Assembly: GCF_000829515.1 (NCBI RefSeq)
Contig: NZ_JXRR01000010.1
Coordinates: 80,640 to 144,639 of the forward strand
Direction of reading: 5' to 3'
Length of the DNA: 64,000 nucleotides
Origin: Jeotgalibacillus campisalis
Lineage (GTDB): Bacteria; Bacillota; Bacilli; Bacillales; Jeotgalibacillaceae
In this document: piece after piece, positions 24,900-33,818 of the stretch
Numbering within the stretch: position 1 is the stretch's first letter
Layout of the letters: every line of letters begins with the position of its first letter
Translations under genes and position numbers: made by a program
The notes under the pieces: model-generated
Database searches by the model: none
What the model saw: the letters and a program-made list of their open reading frames with translations, nothing else
What the model was told of the DNA's origin: nothing

Positions 24900-25562
24900 A
24901 TGAATTCAAAACCATTTTTCAGTTCCTGGAGCGGGGGAAAAGATTCCGCTTTGGCCTTTTTTAAAGCATGCAAGGAAGGCTATAGACCGGAAAAGCTGTT
25001 CACCATGTTTGAAGAGAATGCAGAACGTTCAAGGTCGCATGGACTTCCACTTGATGTGCTGAAGGCTCAAGCAGATTCTATTGGTGTACCTCTGTTAATA
25101 AAAGGGGCATCCTGGGAAACGTATGAAAATCAATTTCTTGAAGCCGCAGCAGAAATGAAAGAAGAGGGGATTACATATGGCGTTTTTGGTGATATCGACC
25201 TCGAGGATCATTTAAAATGGGTTGAAAATACCTGCAGCAAAGCAGGGATCCATTCCTGTCATCCTTTATGGAAAATGGACCGGAGAGCGGTATTAAAAGA
25301 GCTTTTGGAGGCAGGATTTGAATGTGTCATCATAGTGGTGAAAAATGATAAGCTTCCTGATTCATTTCTTGGAAAAAAGATAACGAAAGAAGTGATTCTT
25401 GAGCTTGAGAGCTATGGGGTTGACGCCTGTGGAGAAGAAGGGGAGTTTCATACAGTAGCAGTGAATGGACCGATTTTTTCAAGCCCTATACATTTGCGTT
25501 TTAACGGTATTCATGTAGAAGCAGGATACTCTTTTTCAGATGTATCTTTGTTAAACCGTTGA
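24900..25562 (+). CDS. Dph6-related ATP pyrophosphatase (DUF71, adenine nucleotide alpha hydrolase fold)
   Basis: A 220-residue protein with the PP-loop SWSGGKDSALA (residues 8-18) and the DUF71 hallmark CGEEGEFHT near 180, as in diphthine-ammonia ligase of archaea and eukaryotes. Bacteria lack diphthamide, so the bacterial paralogs must amidate or activate another molecule; a cobalamin-related role has been proposed for some. GDIDLEDHLKW near 98 is also conserved in the family. It follows the HAD phosphatase gene with AAGGAAGGCAGC ribosome site and a 20-bp gap. Function here is not assignable. Confidence 0.85.
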   Translation: MNSKPFFSSWSGGKDSALAFFKACKEGYRPEKLFTMFEENAERSRSHGLPLDVLKAQADSIGVPLLIKGASWETYENQFLEAAAEMKEEGITYGVFGDIDLEDHLKWVENTCSKAGIHSCHPLWKMDRRAVLKELLEAGFECVIIVVKNDKLPDSFLGKKITKEVILELESYGVDACGEEGEFHTVAVNGPIFSSPIHLRFNGIHVEAGYSFSDVSLLNR

Positions 25563-25664
25563 ATGACGCTCACATTTTAGGCTGCATTCAGTCGGGGTTT
25601 TCAGTTTTTTTTCAGTAAAGGAGAAACCCGGCAGAGCATGGAGTTTAAAGAAAACGACCTGATT

Positions 25665-26198
25665 TTAGTCAGGTCGTTCTCCGCGCTGCAGTTCCCTGAT
25701 AGAGAGTCCAAACCTCATTTCAAAATGCGGATAGTCTTTGAAGCCGTGCCAGTCGCCTCCCCAGGAAAACCCCAGTTCTTTAGCAATTTCGACTACTTCC
25801 ATCCAATCAGAGCGTTCATTATTATTTCCGTCATACTCCATATCCCATACGACTGTATCTTCATTTGTCCTGATGGCAAAATCTATGGCCAGACCGAAAT
25901 TATGGTAGGATTCGCCGCCTCTTGCATTGGTAACGATATTTCCCTCTTCGGATCTGCCTTGTTCATATATTTTATCCTGTTCTTCAGCGGAACGGAAGCC
26001 ATCGGTGATCACGATTTCGATTCCCTGTTCTGCGGATTGTTCAATTAATTCGTTTTTCTTTTCTTCAACGACAGGGTGCAATTCTGTGGGCATTGGTACA
26101 TTGGCTAACTCTTCGCGGCGTTGATGTTCTTCTGCCACCCACCAGATAATTGCGCCAAGCACAGTCGCCAAGATTAATAGATTCAGCCCTTTTTTCAT
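25665..26198 (-). CDS. M15-family peptidoglycan peptidase (CwlK/VanY-like), membrane-anchored
   Basis: About 177 residues: an N-terminal hydrophobic helix (about 4-21, signal anchor), then an M15C peptidase domain. Zinc-site motifs are clear: SYHNFGLAIDFA (His and Asp ligands) near 105 and DYPHFEM (His ligand) near 160, along with DGFRS near 72 and LGFSWGGDW near 146. B. subtilis CwlK cuts the L-Ala-D-Glu bond in peptidoglycan, and this sequence follows that pattern most closely. Acts outside the membrane on the wall. The start at 26198 is chosen because AAGGAG lies six bases upstream, whereas the longer frame to 26246 begins without a ribosome site. Monocistronic; the 209-bp tandem repeat lies upstream. 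Confidence 0.85.
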   Translation of the reverse strand: MKKGLNLLILATVLGAIIWWVAEEHQRREELANVPMPTELHPVVEEKKNELIEQSAEQGIEIVITDGFRSAEEQDKIYEQGRSEEGNIVTNARGGESYHNFGLAIDFAIRTNEDTVVWDMEYDGNNNERSDWMEVVEIAKELGFSWGGDWHGFKDYPHFEMRFGLSIRELQRGERPD

Positions 26199-26260
26199 TC
26201 GCATCTCCTTAATCCATGGATCTACTATTATTGTAGCATGATGCATTCTTCTTCAATAGT

Positions 26261-26905
26261 GGGACCGGTTCATTTCCGTTCCAGGCGTACGCTTTCCGCG
26301 GGGCGGGAGGTGAGCCCCTTCAATGCTGCCGCATTTTCACGGTCTCACCCTTCCCGCTGCATCCCGCTGGAGTCGACGCCTTCCACTGCAATGAACCTAT
26401 CCTAGTGTAAAGACTTATAAAGAGGAAAAAGACATATCGCAAGGATAGCGACTATTTCAGCTTTTAAAGGGGACCGGTTCATTTCCGTTCCAGGCGTACG
26501 CTTTCCGCGGGGCGGGAGGTGAGCCCCTTCAATGCTGCCGCATTTTCACGGTCTCACCCTTCCCGCTGCATCCCGCTGGAGTCGACGCCTTCCACTGCAA
26601 TGAACCTATCCTAGTGTAAAGACTTATAAAGAGGAAAAAGACATATCGCAAGGATAGCGACTATTTCAGCTTTTAAAGGGGACCGGTTCATTTCCGTTTC
26701 AGGCGTACGCTTTCCACGGGGCGGGAGGTGAGCCCCTTCAATGCTGCCGCATTATCATGGTCTCACCCTTCCCGCTGCATCCCGCTGGAGTCGACGCCTT
26801 TCACTCCAATGAACCTATCCTAGTGTACAGTCTTATAAAAAGGAAAAAGACATATTGCAAGGATAGCCGCTATTCCAGCTTTTAAATGGGCCCGGTTCCT
26901 TTCGG
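26261..26905 (-). repeat. 209-bp tandem array of family A-related repeat (3 units plus stub)
   Basis: Units start at 26261, 26470 and 26679, exactly 209 bp apart; a fourth begins at 26888 and fades after about 18 bp. Units 1 and 2 look identical; unit 3 has scattered changes. Each unit has a 140-bp structured core, GGTTCATT...AATGAACC when ends are paired, with GCGTACGCTTTCCGCGGGG and GGAGTCGACGCCTTCCACT landmarks shared with family A, plus a 65-bp linker starting ATCCTAGTGTAAAGAC. It lies between two minus-strand genes; no ORF is credible. Confidence 0.9.
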
Positions 26906-26949
26906 TCCAGAGGCTTGCGTTTTCCTCTGTTAATGAATGAATCTATAAA

Positions 26950-26989
26950 AAGACTGTCTTCGCGAGAATATATTCGTGAAGACAGTCTT
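26950..26989. terminator. Terminator downstream of M50-like gene
   Basis: AAGACTGTCTTCgCGA/TCGtGAAGACAGTCTT hairpin, flanked by A/T-rich ends. Confidence 0.75.
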
Positions 26990-27022
26990 ATATAATTACT
27001 GAGATTTATTCCAGCTGCTGTT

Positions 27023-27502
27023 TTAATTTAATAATTGAACCCGTTCTCCATATTTTAAGATCCGGACAACTGCAAGCCCGTCGCTGTATTTTTTTTCACC
27101 GAAGCTTACAGGGAGCAGTGAAAAGGCAGCAAAATAAACGGAAAAGTAAGCATATTGATAAAAGAAAACATCTGCCCCGATTACATTTGATATGATTAGA
27201 AAATTGATCAGCAGGATGGAACCAATATTAAAAATGACTCCGCCTAAATGGACCATTGTATGAGTAAATCGATTATTCCACTTTAAAGGTGTATATTCGC
27301 AAAAGGAATCCAAAAAGTAGATGGAATGGACATCTACAGGGCCTATGCTAAAAAGCTTTCGTCCTCTTCCTAATGAAAAGCTTGCGCTGCCTCCGAAAAT
27401 AATTGCAAAAAAAGAATGACCCAGTTGGTGGACCAGTGATACTGCTGGGAAAACGATTAAAAACGACCATAGAAACGTCCACATATCAGCTAATTGAAAC
27501 AT
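27023..27502 (-). CDS. M50-like integral membrane protein with HQLGH motif
   Basis: A 160-residue protein with about four hydrophobic helices. The second helix carries HQLGH where zinc metalloproteases of the M50 (site-2 protease) family have HExxH, so the catalytic Glu is replaced by Gln; the spacing of the two His residues is kept. The second motif of M50 (NxxPxxxxDG) appears only loosely as LLPVSFGEKKYSDGL near the C terminus. It may be an inactive relative or a structural protein. The start at 27502 gives a compact membrane protein; a longer frame to 27619 adds a charged extension without a ribosome site. A terminator lies just beyond its stop. Confidence 0.6.
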   Translation of the reverse strand: MFQLADMWTFLWSFLIVFPAVSLVHQLGHSFFAIIFGGSASFSLGRGRKLFSIGPVDVHSIYFLDSFCEYTPLKWNNRFTHTMVHLGGVIFNIGSILLINFLIISNVIGADVFFYQYAYFSVYFAAFSLLPVSFGEKKYSDGLAVVRILKYGERVQLLN

Positions 27503-27731
27503 GCCATCACCATCTTTACTTAGATTTATTTTTTTCTTAACATTTATCGATTCAAGTGTATATACAAATTTTGAATGTCCCCACACAAGTGTATTCCCAC
27601 TCGCAGGAAGTAAAAACATATATTGAAAAATTTATCAATGGATTATTTGAGAGATTCATCCTGCAGCTGGACAACCCTATTTTTTTAAAGTACGATTGAA
27701 AAAATTATTGCATGAGAGGAATCCTGTTGTT

Positions 27732-28658
27732 ATGGATATACAAGTTGTTATCACTACTATTTGTGTAATGGGGATCATGATTGCGATTGGTTCTCTATTT
27801 GCACTGAAAGTAAACGTGACAAAGGAAGTAAAATACGTATTAATTTTGCTTATATTAAATGTAGCTGTTCCGGCAGTCATTTTAAATGGCATCTTCAGCG
27901 TGGAAATGACGGGGGAAACGCTGTCTCTGGCAGCAATGGTTTTTGGTATTTCACTCGTTTATCATATGGGGGCGCTGGGGCTTGTTTTTATATTTGCCAA
28001 GTTGTTCAGATTTAAGTCGATCTTTGCTTTAAAGATGACCATTCTCGGGGCTTTAGGAAATACCGGCTTCATAGGTATTCCGCTCGCTGCTACTATATTT
28101 GGGGCCCCTGGCGGATTCTTGGCTGCTATTTTTGATGCCGGCCTCAGTGTGACGGTATATACCGTAGTCATTTATTTGCTGCAGGCAGAAGGCCGGTTTC
28201 ATATCCGTCAATTAAAAGCGGTTATTAATATTCCGGTTTTAGCTATAATTTTTGGGATTTTAGCTGCAGTTACAGGGTTTGAACCGCCTCAAATGATAAT
28301 TCAATTAACGAATATGCTTGCCGGTCTGGCTGCTCCTATGGCCATGCTGTATGTAGGAATGCTGCTGCCTCCTTTACTTAAAAAGAAAGAAAAAGTGTTT
28401 TTTCCTGAGCTTTGGTTTCCTTTAAGCTTCCGGCTGTTGATCCTTCCGCTTGTTGTGATGGTGATCTTTTCCCTGATTTCATTTGATGGTTGGATTGCAA
28501 ACTTAATTGTTCTGCAAGCAGCAATGCCTACTGCAATGGTAGTAGCAGTACTGTTTTCGAGATATACCTCAGAAGAAGATACAGCCGTTGTAGCTATTTT
28601 TGGTTCTACTCTGCTGAGTCTGGCTACCATTCCTCTTATATCCTTTTTAATGTTGTAG
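27732..28658 (+). CDS. AEC-family transporter (auxin efflux carrier/malate permease type)
   Basis: A 308-residue membrane protein of about ten helices. The pattern of two five-helix halves, NVAVPAVILNGIF near 45, GALGNTGFIGIPLAATIFG near 110-128 and QAAMPTAMVVAVLFSRY near 265 is typical of bacterial AEC proteins, which transport small carboxylates or amino acid-like compounds. Substrate unknown. The ATG at 27732 is preferred over the TTG at 27696 because GAGAGGA lies between them and the extension is hydrophilic. Divergent from the M50-like gene. Confidence 0.83.
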   Translation: MDIQVVITTICVMGIMIAIGSLFALKVNVTKEVKYVLILLILNVAVPAVILNGIFSVEMTGETLSLAAMVFGISLVYHMGALGLVFIFAKLFRFKSIFALKMTILGALGNTGFIGIPLAATIFGAPGGFLAAIFDAGLSVTVYTVVIYLLQAEGRFHIRQLKAVINIPVLAIIFGILAAVTGFEPPQMIIQLTNMLAGLAAPMAMLYVGMLLPPLLKKKEKVFFPELWFPLSFRLLILPLVVMVIFSLISFDGWIANLIVLQAAMPTAMVVAVLFSRYTSEEDTAVVAIFGSTLLSLATIPLISFLML

Positions 28659-28729
28659 CCTTATAGGGTTTTAATTTACCCACAAGTGGTAAAGTGAAAT
28701 AGACAAATAACGGGAAGGTGTGGAATAAA

Positions 28730-29770
28730 ATGAATAATACATTTTTTAGAGGTTATTTTGGTACATATACAAAAGGAGAGAGTAAGGGGATTTATTCTTT
28801 TGGGCTTGATACGGAAAAAGGAGAGCTTACTTCTCTTGAAGTGGCAGCTGAACTTGATAGTCCAACCTATGTTTCAATCAGTGAAGACCAAAAATACCTG
28901 TATGCTGTAGCTCCCGGAGGTCTGGCTTCTTACGAGATTGATGCGGCAAGCGGCGGCCTGACGCTCATTAATAAAGTAGATCCAAGAGAAGGGACCCCGT
29001 GCTACGTGGAAACCGATCCTTCCAATCAGTTTGCAGCTGCTGCAAACTATCATGATGGAACAGCTGTCCTTTATAAGGTGAACCCGCAAACCGGCGAGCT
29101 TTCAGAACAACTATCTGTGGCAGAACAGCAGGGCGGAGGACCGCATGAAAGACAGGACGCGCCACATATGCATTACAGCGGTTTCACAAAAGACGGAAAG
29201 TATTTAATTGGTGTTGATCTGGGAACTGATGAAGTCGTAACTTATGAGTACTCAAGCGGAGATTTAAAAGATGTTCAGCGCTTTGCTGCGTCTCCAGGTG
29301 CCGGTCCAAGGCATCTTGCTTTTCATCCTGCCGGCAAAATAGCTTATGTAATGACTGAGTTAAGCAATGAAGTGTTAGTGCTTGATTACGATCAGGACAA
29401 CGGATCTTTTGAGTTGATTCAGACGATTAAAGCTATTCCTGCCGACTTTACAGAAAATAGCCAGGGCAGCGCCATTCATGTTTCTTCAGATGGCAAGTTC
29501 GTCTATGCAGGAAACAGAGGACATGATTCCATTGCCGTATTTGCCATTGATCCTGAAACCTATCAAATTAAATTGGTGGAATACGCTGAAACCGGTGGAA
29601 ATTGGCCGAGAGATTTTGTGATGGACCCTACGGAGAAATTCATCGTGACCACAAATGAAGAGAGCAGTAATGCAGTCTTGTATAAAAGAGATGCAGAAAG
29701 CGGAAAACTGTCTCCTGCAGGCTCCACACTGAATGTATCTACACCTGTTTGTGTGAAGTTTTTAAAGTAG
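28730..29770 (+). CDS. pgl: 6-phosphogluconolactonase, lactonase (beta-propeller) family
   Basis: A 346-residue cytoplasmic seven-bladed propeller enzyme of the Pgl/YkgB family, hydrolysing 6-phosphogluconolactone in the oxidative pentose phosphate route. Family marks: GYFGTYTKGESKGIYSF at the start, SPTYVSISED near 50, PHMHYSGFTKDGKYLIGVDLGTDE near 147-170, GPRHLAFHPAGKIAYVMTELSNEV near 190 and AGNRGHDSIAVFAID near 257. The ATG at 28730 is preferred over GTG 28718, which overlaps the GGGAAGG ribosome site. Monocistronic, followed by the family A repeat with its terminator. Confidence 0.9.
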   Translation: MNNTFFRGYFGTYTKGESKGIYSFGLDTEKGELTSLEVAAELDSPTYVSISEDQKYLYAVAPGGLASYEIDAASGGLTLINKVDPREGTPCYVETDPSNQFAAAANYHDGTAVLYKVNPQTGELSEQLSVAEQQGGGPHERQDAPHMHYSGFTKDGKYLIGVDLGTDEVVTYEYSSGDLKDVQRFAASPGAGPRHLAFHPAGKIAYVMTELSNEVLVLDYDQDNGSFELIQTIKAIPADFTENSQGSAIHVSSDGKFVYAGNRGHDSIAVFAIDPETYQIKLVEYAETGGNWPRDFVMDPTEKFIVTTNEESSNAVLYKRDAESGKLSPAGSTLNVSTPVCVKFLK

Positions 29771-29814
29771 GATAGCAACCGAACCTATTTTCTAAAAGAA
29801 TAGAGAAAAGAGGT

Positions 29815-30037
29815 CGGGACAAAACTCCAAAAAGTTTTAAAAAAACGAGGTAGCATTTATAAATAATAAGAGGTGAACGGAGCGGAAGGTGGCGACTCCT
29901 GCAGGATATGACGGTTGCTTGAGACATTGCAGGGCAAGGCTCTGGAAAGGCTCAGCGCCGTGCCTGCGGAAAGCGTCCGCCTGAAGCGCAGTGAACCGAT
30001 CAAAGAGGCTGAGACACTTTTGTCCCAGCCTCTTTTC
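29815..30037 (+). repeat. Structured intergenic repeat, family A, copy 2
   Basis: About 223 bp, full-length copy in the same orientation as 889-1116. It begins AAGAGGTCGGGACAAAA and ends with the hairpin GAGGCTGAGACA/TGTCCCAGCCTC plus T run (30003-30037). Core ends GGTGAACGGAGCGGAAGGTGG and CCGCCTGAAGCGCAGTGAACC pair as in copy 1. The terminator stem differs from copy 1 on both arms so that pairing is kept. It probably ends transcription of pgl and separates it from the convergent MFS gene. Confidence 0.88.
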
Positions 30038-30052
30038 TTTTATTTATTCAAT

Positions 30053-31255
30053 CTAAATTTGATCGCCTTCAATTTGAAGTAATTTTCTTGATTCTTTGCG
30101 CTGCCATCCGACTGATACAAAGATTGTTACAAATAGCACCACTAATCCAAGGATAAATGGATAAACGATATTTACATCATAAAGGATTCCTGCAAGCGTA
30201 GGTCCAAGGACATTCCCGATGCTCATATAAGCATTGTTCATTCCCATTGCAAAACCCTGTTCATTCCCGGCAAGCTTGGAAACGAGTGTGGTCAGAACAG
30301 GACGCAGGATGGATGTGGCAAGAAAAATAAGCAGGGTGACACCAAAGAACAGCACATAGCTTGATGCAAACAGAGACAGGAAAAATCCTGCTGCGGCAAC
30401 ACCAAGGAACAAGGTAAGTACACTGCCTTCTCCCATTTTTCTAACGATTCTTTCTACTACAAATAACTGAACCACTACACTGATGATGCCTGTCGCTGTA
30501 ATCATAAGTGCAATCTCAGATGGTGTTGCACCAAATTGATTGTCTACATAAAGGCCAATGATCGATTCATAAGCCATAAGCCCAAAACTCATAATTAACG
30601 TGATGACGAGGGGGATAAAATACGGCTTATGAACAGAAACGCCGAGTTTCTTCAACAAAGGATCCGGCTTTGTTTCCACCTCTGTAACAGGGGCAGTTTC
30701 CTGGCTTTCCTTCAGCATAAAGACAGAAAAAATGACGGCTACTAAGGAAACGAGTGCTGAAATCAACAACGGTACTTTTAAGCCGAACTCAGCTAAAAAT
30801 CCTCCAATTCCAGGTCCGATAACAATTCCAAGTGACATAGCAGCTGAAATGTAGCTGTTTCCTTTCGCTCGTTGTTCGAGGGTGGTAATATCTGCCACAT
30901 AAGCAAAAATTGCAGGGATCAAAAGTGCAGCCCCTACTCCGCCAATGACGCGTGATGCGTACAGAACCCAGATGGAGTCTGACCAATAAAAAACAAACAT
31001 AGAAAGGGTCAGTCCGCTTAGACCAGAAATGATCATTATTCTTCTTCCGTACTGATCCGCCCACTTCCCTGTAATGGGAGACATAATAAGCTGGGCGCCG
31101 GCAAAGATCGCAATCATTAATCCAGCTGCAGTTCCTGCCTCTCCGATCGAATTTAAATATGCAGGGAGAATTGGAATTATAATCCCAAAACTTCCGATTG
31201 CAATGAACATATTAATCATTAAGATGATCATTTTTTTACGCTGTTGAGTTGACAC
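30053..31255 (-). CDS. MFS multidrug efflux transporter, DHA1 (NorA/Bmr-like)
   Basis: A membrane exporter of about 400 residues and 12 helices, proton-driven. The motif A loop is GKWADQYGRRIMIISG near residue 66, and motif C of drug antiporters appears as SLGIVIGPGIGGFLAE near 145, which marks antiport-type drug exporters. Closest in pattern to NorA/Bmr and YitG-like proteins; substrates unknown. Start is ambiguous: AGAAGG lies one base before ATG 31261 but seven before GTG 31255, so GTG is preferred; an ATG at 31273 has no ribosome site. Convergent with pgl. Confidence 0.87.
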   Translation of the reverse strand: MSTQQRKKMIILMINMFIAIGSFGIIIPILPAYLNSIGEAGTAAGLMIAIFAGAQLIMSPITGKWADQYGRRIMIISGLSGLTLSMFVFYWSDSIWVLYASRVIGGVGAALLIPAIFAYVADITTLEQRAKGNSYISAAMSLGIVIGPGIGGFLAEFGLKVPLLISALVSLVAVIFSVFMLKESQETAPVTEVETKPDPLLKKLGVSVHKPYFIPLVITLIMSFGLMAYESIIGLYVDNQFGATPSEIALMITATGIISVVVQLFVVERIVRKMGEGSVLTLFLGVAAAGFFLSLFASSYVLFFGVTLLIFLATSILRPVLTTLVSKLAGNEQGFAMGMNNAYMSIGNVLGPTLAGILYDVNIVYPFILGLVVLFVTIFVSVGWQRKESRKLLQIEGDQI

Positions 31256-31537
31256 GTTCATACCTTCTTTCATGGTTTAGCTTTAACTAAATAATCATAC
31301 AACAATTTTAATCTGGCAGACAGAAAAATGACCTGAGAAAAAATAGAAAGTTTTCTGTTGGATAATATTTTAGTAAGACGAAATATGGTATCCTATAGTT
31401 AAACAGATTAGCGATGTTTTATCTACAAGATTCATATATAGATTGAGTGAAAATAATGTTCAAAAAAAGTCCATATTTATAAAAGTAGATATACCAGGCT
31501 TTCATATAGTATTACACTTATTCGTTAAGAATTTTGA

Positions 31538-31568
31538 TTGACAAAAGGACAGTTAGATACTTTATACT
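31538..31568 (+). promoter_or_regulatory. Putative sigma-A promoter for hypothetical gene
   Basis: TTGACA (31538-31543) and TATACT (31563-31568) with a 19-base spacer, or TTATAC with 18, about 110 bases before the GTG start. The 31256-31680 gap contains nothing else recognised. Confidence 0.4.
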
Positions 31569-31680
31569 GATTAAGTCCTTTGTATTTTTCATTTTACTGG
31601 TAATAAAATGAATAGTTAAAACGCTTTATTTAAACACAGTACATACTGTAGGTACCAGTGCAAGAAAGGGGAAAGATGAA

Positions 31681-32061
31681 GTGAGAATAACGATAGATTT
31701 AGCTGTAGTTCATGTAAAACCACGGGTCAAATCGCATCTGTCAAATGTAATTCATTTTACAGATTCAAAAGAAAACCGGTTTATTTGGACCACTGCTGTA
31801 GAAAAGAATCTTGAAGCCGGCCAAAAAATAGAGGCGCAAATCAGTGTAAATGAAGAATTATTTGATGAAGATGGTAAATACGTGCGAATCAGCCACGTTT
31901 CGATCTTAAATCGCATAGATACACTTCGGGAGTCAACGTATACTGAAAAACCGTTCAGCATTATGGATCGTCCTGGGGAAAAGAAAGTAAAACGTATGGT
32001 TCCGGACGACGAATTGCTAAGTGATATTGAAAAAACATTATCTTTGCTAAAGAAAAAATAA
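31681..32061 (+). CDS. Hypothetical protein
   Basis: A 126-residue soluble protein that I do not recognise. It starts with a GTG placed eight bases after AGGGGA; the overlapping triplets ATG AAG TGA (31675-31682) form a two-codon ORF whose stop overlaps the GTG. The first 75 residues alternate short beta-like segments (VVHVKPRVKSHLSNVIHF, RFIWTTAVE, KIEAQISVNEEL, YVRISHVSIL), suggesting a small beta barrel such as an OB fold; the tail is charged and helical (DDELLSDIEKTLSLLKKK). Translated codon use is ordinary. A bidirectional terminator follows. Confidence 0.65.
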   Translation: MRITIDLAVVHVKPRVKSHLSNVIHFTDSKENRFIWTTAVEKNLEAGQKIEAQISVNEELFDEDGKYVRISHVSILNRIDTLRESTYTEKPFSIMDRPGEKKVKRMVPDDELLSDIEKTLSLLKKK

Positions 32062-32108
32062 TTCGTTTTCACTTTACAATTAGAACAGAGCTGGAGCTCA
32101 ATCAACAG

Positions 32109-32148
32109 AAGAATGCCTTCACAAAATTAATTTCGTGAAGGCATTCTT
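32109..32148. terminator. Bidirectional terminator
   Basis: AGAATGCCTTCAC/GTGAAGGCATTCTT hairpin between the convergent hypothetical and tcyP genes. Confidence 0.85.
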
Positions 32149-32168
32149 CTTTGTGTTTTTCCTTATGC

Positions 32169-33557
32169 TCACGAATTTGTCTCAACAACCCGAGTTTTAT
32201 CGCAATATACTGAGCGATCGAGTTCTCCTGTTATTTTGCTGGTCAGCACACCGGCAGTAATACTTCCGCTTACATTAACAGCCGTTCTGCCCATATCAAT
32301 TAACGGTTCGATTGAAATCAGAATTCCCGCTAAACCTATTGGGAGGTTCAGAGCGGATAACACGAGTATCGCAGCAAAAGTAGCTCCTCCGCCAACGCCT
32401 GCGACACCAAATGAACTGATAGCTGTAATCGCAACGACAGTTAGGATGAAAGAGGGAGTCAATGGATTAATTCCCACAGTAGGAGCGATCATAATAGCGA
32501 GCATAGCAGGATATACACCAGCACACCCATTTTGTCCGATCGACAATCCGAAAGACCCTGCAAAATTCGCGGTCCCATCCTGAACACCAAGCTGCTGCTG
32601 CGTTCGTATGTTCATAGGCAGTGCGCCAGCGCTCGTTCTTGTAGTAAATGCAAACACGAGTACCGGAATTGCTTTTTTTACATAAATCATTGGATTTAAT
32701 CCGAAAAATGCAAACAAGAGGAGATGAACAAGAAATACAGCTCCTAATGCTGCGTAGGAGGCAACAACAAAATTGCCGAGTGTCACAATGGCATCCAGAT
32801 TGGTCAATGCCACAGTTTTCGCCATCACAGCAAACACACCATAAGGAGTCAATTGTAAGATAAGACTAACAACTTTCATGATAATTGCATAGAGCGCTTC
32901 AATAAGTGAGGCGAATAATGAAGCTTGCCCGGGATGCTTTTCTCTTATACCAAGATAAGCGATCCCCAGAAAAACTGTAAAAATCACAACAGCAATGACC
33001 GATGTAGGTCTTGCCCCTGTCATGTCTAAAAACGGATTAGCGGGTACAAGTGATAACAGGTGCTGGGGAAAGGAGACATTCTCCACGGTCCCATAGGTAT
33101 CTTCCAACGAGGCAGCGCGTTCAGTTTCTGCTTCCCCCTGATCAATTTGAATTGCTTCTAAGCCAAAACCTGCAGCAGAAGCGATGCCGATAATTGCTGC
33201 TATGGCAGTTGTTCCAACCAATAAGCCAATTACTAAAACACTAATTTTTCCTATGTTTTTAGTTAATGTCAGCTTAGTAAACGCAGATAAAATGGAGATA
33301 AAAATGAGCGGCACCGCAATCATTTGCAGCAGCCTGATGTAAGAGCCGCCTATTAATTGAAACCAATCAGTCGATGTCTTTAAAATGGCTGAATCTGCAG
33401 AGTAAATAAACTGAAGGATAAAGCCTAGAATAACGCCGAGTGTAAGAGCGAGAAGCACCCGTATGGAAAAAGAAACTCCTTTTCTTTTAAGAACGTACAA
33501 AAAAGCAAGAAGAGCAAAAAAGACCAGCATATTCAACAGGATCAACGTGAGCGTCAT
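32169..33557 (-). CDS. tcyP: L-cystine symporter TcyP (dicarboxylate/amino acid:cation symporter family)
   Basis: A membrane transporter of about 462 residues, the length of B. subtilis TcyP, which takes up L-cystine. DAACS family marks: helices of the first half with RLLQMIAVPLIFISILSAF near 75, the hairpin TTRTSAGALPMNI near 310, and the C-terminal FGVAGVGGGATFAAILVLSAL and EPLIDMGRTAVNVSGS near 435, where the Asp and Arg sit in the substrate site. The ATG at 33557 begins the first helix; the frame extends to 33590 without support. Together with the two SAM-riboswitch met units it suggests cystine is an important sulfur source. Divergent from ppaC with a 260-bp gap. Confidence 0.9.
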   Translation of the reverse strand: MTLTLILLNMLVFFALLAFLYVLKRKGVSFSIRVLLALTLGVILGFILQFIYSADSAILKTSTDWFQLIGGSYIRLLQMIAVPLIFISILSAFTKLTLTKNIGKISVLVIGLLVGTTAIAAIIGIASAAGFGLEAIQIDQGEAETERAASLEDTYGTVENVSFPQHLLSLVPANPFLDMTGARPTSVIAVVIFTVFLGIAYLGIREKHPGQASLFASLIEALYAIIMKVVSLILQLTPYGVFAVMAKTVALTNLDAIVTLGNFVVASYAALGAVFLVHLLLFAFFGLNPMIYVKKAIPVLVFAFTTRTSAGALPMNIRTQQQLGVQDGTANFAGSFGLSIGQNGCAGVYPAMLAIMIAPTVGINPLTPSFILTVVAITAISSFGVAGVGGGATFAAILVLSALNLPIGLAGILISIEPLIDMGRTAVNVSGSITAGVLTSKITGELDRSVYCDKTRVVETNS

Positions 33558-33818
33558 TTTTTCACAGCCCCCATTCACTATTGTTGTCACCAGTTAAAAG
33601 AGTGAGCAAGTTTAAAAAGTTGACCAATCGCAGTGGAAGAGAAGTAAACCCCTTGTAAAAGATGAAATACGTACTTTATCTATATTTTTTTATTTTCTGA
33701 TTAGACCCCAGTCTGAAAGTTTTGGGTTCAAGAATGATGGGTTTATTGGTAAGATAGAGACAATAGATCGTCACTTATTAGGCGATTATTAAATTCATTT
33801 ACCTAAGGAGCAGAGTCC

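Noticed and set aside
26261..26905. CRISPR or satellite-type origin iterons
   Set aside because: Unit length of 209 bp with near-identical linkers indicates tandem duplication; no replication gene nearby.
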